Assembly (NCBI GenBank): GCA_025464795.1
Contig: JAODNB010000143.1
Location: 1-6,303, forward strand
Length of the DNA: 6,303 nucleotides
Origin: Frankiales bacterium
GTDB lineage: Bacteria; Actinomycetota; Actinomycetes; Mycobacteriales; SCTD01
Reading direction: 5' to 3'
In this document: positions 5,223-6,303 of the stretch, piece after piece
Layout of the letters: each line of letters starts with the position of its first letter
Numbering within the stretch: position 1 is the stretch's first letter
Made by a program: the position numbers and the translations under genes
The notes under the pieces: generated by a model
Database searches by the model: none
Told to the model about the DNA's origin: nothing
What the model saw: the letters and a program-made list of their open reading frames with translations, nothing else

Positions 5223-6148
5223 GCTCCAGCGAAGGGGGCGCCACAGCGATCGTCGCTGCGCTCGGGGCCAACCTCGCGATCGCCGTGTCGAAGCTCGTCG
5301 GCTTCCTCATCACGGGCTCGTCCTCCATGGCGGCTGAGGCGGTGCACTCCTTCGCCGACTCCGGCAACCAGGTGCTCCTGCTCGTGGGCGGCAGGCGCGC
5401 CAAGCGGGACGCCGACGAGCGGCACCCCTTCGGGTACGGCCGAGACCGCTACTTCTACGCCTTCGTCGTCGCCCTCGTGCTCTTCAGCCTCGGGTCGCTG
5501 TTCGCGGTCTACGAGGGGGTCGAGAAGATCCGTCACCCGCACGAGCTCGAGACCCCCTCGGTGGCCATCGGCATCCTGGTCTTCGCGATCCTCGCGGAGT
5601 CGTTCTCCTTCCGGACGGCGATCTCCGAGGCCCTGCCGGCCAAGGGGAGCACCTCCTGGGCGCAGTACATCCGCCACGCGAAGTCGCCCGAGCTCCCTGT
5701 GGTGCTGCTCGAGGACCTCGCAGCGCTGATCGGGCTCGTGCTGGCGCTCGCCGGCGTCGGCCTGGCCCTTGTCACCGACGCCCCGGTCTGGGACGGCATC
5801 GGCACCCTGTCGATCGGGCTGCTGCTCGGCGTGGTCGCGGTCGTACTGGCCGTCGAGATGAAGGGCCTGCTCATCGGTGAGTCCGCCGCTGCCCCCGCTG
5901 TCGTCGCGATCCGCGAGGCTCTCGTCGACGGCGCGACGGTCCTGCGCGTGATCCACCTGAAGACGATGCACCTCGGCCCTGAGGAGCTGCTCGTCGCGGC
6001 GAAGATCGCCATGCCTGCGGGGATGGCGCTGCCGGACATCGCGCGGGCCATCGACGACGCCGAAGCGCGGGTGCGCGCGGTCGAGCCGCTGGCCCGGCAG
6101 ATGTACCTCGAGCCGGACCTGGACCGCACCCCCGCAGCTGCGTCCTAG
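5219..6148 (+). CDS. Cation diffusion facilitator family transporter, ZnT9 (SLC30A9)-like
   Basis: A 309-residue membrane protein predicted to exchange a divalent cation, most likely Zn2+, for protons. Six hydrophobic segments are visible at about 9-31, 38-57, 78-98, 113-131, 160-183 and 192-212, followed by a cytoplasmic domain of about 95 residues. TM2 carries the metal motif AVHSFADSGNQ with His43 and Asp47, then the basic RRAKRDADERHPFGYGRDR loop. TM5 has Leu-Glu165-Asp166 instead of the HxxxD of zinc-specific YiiP-type proteins; from memory this Glu-Asp form and the terminal YLEPD motif (296-300) mark the ZnT9-like branch. The gene overlaps the isomerase by 4 bp with a good internal ribosome binding site. 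Metal and direction are inferred from the family. ZnT9-like proteins are the least certain CDF group, and Mn, Co or Fe is possible. Confidence 0.93.
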   Translation: MSSSEGGATAIVAALGANLAIAVSKLVGFLITGSSSMAAEAVHSFADSGNQVLLLVGGRRAKRDADERHPFGYGRDRYFYAFVVALVLFSLGSLFAVYEGVEKIRHPHELETPSVAIGILVFAILAESFSFRTAISEALPAKGSTSWAQYIRHAKSPELPVVLLEDLAALIGLVLALAGVGLALVTDAPVWDGIGTLSIGLLLGVVAVVLAVEMKGLLIGESAAAPAVVAIREALVDGATVLRVIHLKTMHLGPEELLVAAKIAMPAGMALPDIARAIDDAEARVRAVEPLARQMYLEPDLDRTPAAAS

Positions 6149-6150
6149 GG

Positions 6151-6303
6151 CTACAGGGCCTTGAGGGCCATCTGCGCGTGCATGCGGGCAGTCTGCGTGC
6201 CGTCCGAGGTGCTGACGGTGACCTCGACCGGGAAGACCGCGACGCCCCGCTGGTCGTAGGACGCGCGCACTCCCGCCTCGTCGCCGGCGAAGACCGCGTG
6301 CGC
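6151..6303 (-). CDS. C-terminal fragment of a probable hotdog-fold protein (DUF4442/thioesterase-like)
   Basis: The last 50 codons and TAG stop of a reverse-strand gene whose start lies beyond the window. Nearly every codon ends in G or C (48 of 50), strong evidence that it is coding. The visible sequence includes HAVFAGDEAGVRASYDQRGV, a hydrophobic strand VFPVEVTVSTSDG, then TARMHAQMALKAL at the C-terminus. The strand-turn-strand layout with an x-V-x-V strand, a D-G turn and an A-R start to the last strand resembles the end of hotdog-fold thioesterase-like proteins of the DUF4442 type. That family call rests on a short fragment and is tentative. It converges on the CDF gene with a 2 bp gap, leaving no room for a separate terminator. 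Confidence 0.72.
   Translation of the reverse strand, partial: AHAVFAGDEAGVRASYDQRGVAVFPVEVTVSTSDGTQTARMHAQMALKAL

Noticed and set aside
5150..5971. A 273-codon reverse-strand open frame, Asp/Glu/Arg-rich, over the transporter
   Set aside because: Antisense image of hydrophobic membrane codons in the CDF gene; no ribosome site or family match.

Overview
The window is GC-rich DNA (roughly 70% G+C by eye, coding third positions almost all G or C, frequent GTG starts) from the chromosome of a high-GC actinobacterium. It looks like an ordinary, vertically inherited actinobacterial neighbourhood. The gene order DUF5719 / zincin-like metallopeptidase / DUF3499 / phosphomannomutase / Trm112-like / SIS-type sugar-phosphate isomerase / cation transporter matches, from memory, the mannose-metabolism loci of Streptomyces (near manB) and Mycobacterium (Rv3259 to Rv3255c region). 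I see no mobile element, tRNA, rRNA or CRISPR array, and no gene-free stretch longer than about 110 bp.

Layout. 1-1239 (+): 3' part of a secreted or membrane-anchored DUF5719 protein. 1243-1707 (-): small metallopeptidase-family protein, converging on it with a 3 bp gap. 1708-1804: divergent promoter region. 1805-2173 (+): DUF3499 zinc-binding protein. 2174-2283: 110 bp spacer with a strong bulged hairpin. 2284-2493 (+): 69-aa zinc-ribbon protein of unknown function. 2539-3909 (+): phosphomannomutase/phosphoglucomutase ManB. 3919-4089 (+): 56-aa Trm112-like zinc protein. 4089-5222 (+): SIS-domain phosphoglucose/phosphomannose isomerase. 5219-6148 (+): ZnT9-like cation diffusion facilitator. 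6151-6303 (-): C-terminal fragment of a probable hotdog-fold (DUF4442-like) protein, converging with a 2 bp gap.

How the genes work together. The SIS-type isomerase (fructose-6-P to mannose-6-P) and ManB (mannose-6-P to mannose-1-P) are consecutive steps toward GDP-mannose, used for mannosylated lipids, glycans and glycoproteins. ManB, Trm112-like, isomerase and CDF form a tight block: a 9 bp gap, then a TAGTG overlap and a GTGA overlap. A second theme is zinc: three small Cys-rich proteins, a metallopeptidase-family protein that lacks the second His of HExxH, and a probable zinc exporter share one short locus. Three genes (DUF3499, manB, Trm112-like) have a TANNNT hexamer 6-8 nt before the start codon and no properly placed Shine-Dalgarno, which suggests leaderless transcripts.

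I found no clear undescribed system. The most worthwhile leads are the atypical metallopeptidase, the uncharacterised zinc-ribbon gene, the hairpin before it, and the repeated leaderless-start architecture.
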